Source of the DNA: DASPJQ01 sp035299065
GTDB lineage: Bacteria > Bacteroidota > Bacteroidia > Flavobacteriales_D > UBA2798
DNA length: 6,931 nucleotides
Direction of reading: 5' to 3'
Assembly (NCBI GenBank): GCA_035299065.1
Contig: DATGXI010000065.1
Coordinates: 1-6,931, forward strand
Shown: piece by piece, positions 6,402 to 6,931 of the stretch
Position numbering within the stretch: position 1 is the stretch's first letter
How the letters are laid out: every line of letters begins with the position of its first letter
Notes under the pieces: model-generated
Seen by the model: only the letters and a program-made list of their open reading frames with translations
Database searches by the model: none
What the model was told of the DNA's origin: nothing
Program-made: the position numbers and the translations under genes

Positions 6402-6433
6402 AAATTTCTTTTATTGGCCAATCCTTAAAATTT
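6402..6433. promoter_or_regulatory. Symmetric dyad upstream of the sigma gene (possible operator)
   Basis: The perfect 10-base palindrome ATTGGCCAAT (6413-6422) is flanked by AAATTT at 6402-6407 and 6428-6433, both placed exactly symmetrically about the same centre, so 22 of 32 bases obey the two-fold symmetry. With no loop at the centre it suits a dimeric DNA-binding protein better than an RNA hairpin. It lies 58-90 bases upstream of the sigma GTG. Confidence 0.4.
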
Positions 6434-6482
6434 GGTAAAATGGCCGTAATTAAACACTTATACATGTACCGGTCAAGGCATT

Positions 6483-6518
6483 AAAATAAAAATCCCCCCG
6501 TTACGTAACGGAGGGATT
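6483..6518 (-). terminator. Rho-independent terminator of the HU gene
   Basis: Arms 6491-6504 and 6505-6518 form a near-perfect inverted repeat (AATCCC/GGGATT outside, CCGTTAC/GTAACGG inside, one C-A mismatch), closing with a short ACGT loop in RNA. Read on the minus strand, the stem follows the HU stop codon by 26 bases and runs straight into a U-rich tract (TTTTTATTTT). This is the clearest terminator in the window and separates HU from the sigma gene. Confidence 0.88.
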
Positions 6519-6544
6519 CCTTAAAATTTCGTTGAAAAAGCGTA

Positions 6545-6817
6545 TTAGTTTACTTTTTCTGCCAATTCAGCACCGGCTTTGAATTTTACCACTTTTTTGG
6601 CAGCAATTTTAATTTCCTTACCTGTTTGCGGGTTACGACCTTTGCGGGCCGCACGGTCTGAAACGGAGAAAGACCCGAAACCTACCAATGCAACGCGATC
6701 ACCTTTTTTAAGTGATTTAGACATTACATCAATGGTGGAGTCAAGCGCCCTTTTTGCGTCAGCCTTTGACAGGCCTGATTCAGCAGCAACAGCGTCAATT
6801 AATTCAGCTTTGTTCAT
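6545..6817 (-). CDS. HU family DNA-binding protein
   Basis: The 90-residue length and sequence are those of HU/IHF proteins, which bend and compact DNA as dimers in the nucleoid. It begins MNKAELIDAVA, the usual helix-1 opening, has the core GDRVALVGFGSFSV (residues 39-52) and the family signature RAARKGRNPQTGKEI (55-69) in the DNA-binding beta-arm, with Pro63 the residue expected to intercalate at the kink site. The C-terminal KKVVKFKAGAELAEKVN completes the fold. It could be an HU homodimer subunit or an IHF-like variant; the non-specific HU type is more likely for this phylum. It is monocistronic by context, with its own -7 box upstream and a strong terminator downstream. A paralogue elsewhere in the genome is common, so I give no gene symbol. 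Confidence 0.96.
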   Translation of the reverse strand: MNKAELIDAVAAESGLSKADAKRALDSTIDVMSKSLKKGDRVALVGFGSFSVSDRAARKGRNPQTGKEIKIAAKKVVKFKAGAELAEKVN

Positions 6818-6843
6818 GTTTATTGGTTTTAAGTTTTATGAGA

Positions 6844-6851
6844 CAAATATA
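6844..6851 (-). promoter_or_regulatory. Bacteroidota -7 promoter box for HU
   Basis: On the minus strand this reads TATATTTG, an exact match to TAnnTTTG, 26 bases upstream of the HU ATG. Transcription would start near 6837 with a leader of about 20 bases. No well-spaced TTG -33 element is seen; a CCAA/TTGG at 6863-6866 is too close to serve. Confidence 0.6.
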
Positions 6852-6867
6852 TTGGAGCGTTTCCAAT
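6851..6867. promoter_or_regulatory. Inverted repeat abutting the HU -7 box
   Basis: ATTGGA (6851-6856) and TCCAAT (6862-6867) are perfect inverted six-base arms around GCGTT. The repeat overlaps the last base of the -7 box and covers the region between the -7 and -33 positions, where a bound regulator would block polymerase. Confidence 0.35.
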
Positions 6868-6898
6868 GAATCAGGTTTTACATGGAGTATTTCGTGTA

Positions 6899-6929
6899 TT
6901 TGTTGAAAATTCAGGATTTTTGTTGAAAA
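6899..6929. repeat. Tandem pair of the 11-mer TTTGTTGAAAA
   Basis: TTTGTTGAAAA occurs at 6899-6909 and again at 6919-6929, start to start 20 bases, close to two helical turns. A related GTTGAAAA sequence sits at 6531-6538 just past the HU stop. The repeat is cut close to the window edge, so more copies could follow. No gene is visible in 6818-6931. Confidence 0.45.
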
Positions 6930-6931
6930 GC

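Noticed and set aside
6413..6422. ATTGGCCAAT as a terminator stem
   Set aside because: A perfect palindrome with no loop bases and no adjoining U tract fits a protein-binding site better than an RNA terminator.
6579..6869. Plus-strand frame of 96 codons
   Set aside because: It is fully antisense to the HU gene, which is unmistakable.

Overview
The window looks like chromosomal DNA from a member of the Bacteroidota. The evidence is a TonB-dependent receptor with an N-terminal carboxypeptidase-regulatory-like domain paired with a DUF4249-type lipoprotein, a DUF4382 protein, an HU protein, A/T-rich intergenic DNA, starts mostly without Shine-Dalgarno sequences, and two exact matches to the Bacteroidota -7 promoter box TAnnTTTG. 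The genus cannot be told. No tRNA, rRNA, CRISPR array, insertion sequence or phage gene is visible.

Layout. At 1-437 (+) is the C-terminal part of a DUF4382 protein cut by the window edge, followed by a strong hairpin (453-488). A 298-base non-coding stretch holds a second hairpin (542-568) and a -7 box (706-713). That box precedes an unrecognised 416-residue exported or membrane-anchored protein (736-1986, +). Its end faces the end of a minus-strand gene block across a 59-base gap with small overlapping hairpins.

The minus-strand block runs, in transcription order: ECF-type sigma factor (6343-5783, GTG start), a 110-residue two-helix membrane protein with a Cys/His-rich tail (5648-5316), a TonB-dependent receptor (5240-2850) and a DUF4249-like lipoprotein (2846-2046). 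The last two are 3 bases apart and surely form an operon. The sigma factor and small membrane protein are probably a functional pair. No clear terminator or TAnnTTTG promoter separates them from the receptor, so one four-gene unit resembling fecI-fecR-fecA in layout, with the small membrane protein in the FecR position, is possible but unproven.

Upstream of the sigma gene is a good rho-independent terminator belonging to HU (6817-6545, minus). Between it and the sigma start lies a striking symmetric dyad (6402-6433). HU has its own -7 box, an inverted repeat beside it, and a tandem 11-base repeat at the window edge.

Most worth following: the sigma factor plus Cys/His-tailed membrane protein and its relation to the receptor operon, the dyad upstream of the sigma gene, and the unknown 416-residue protein.
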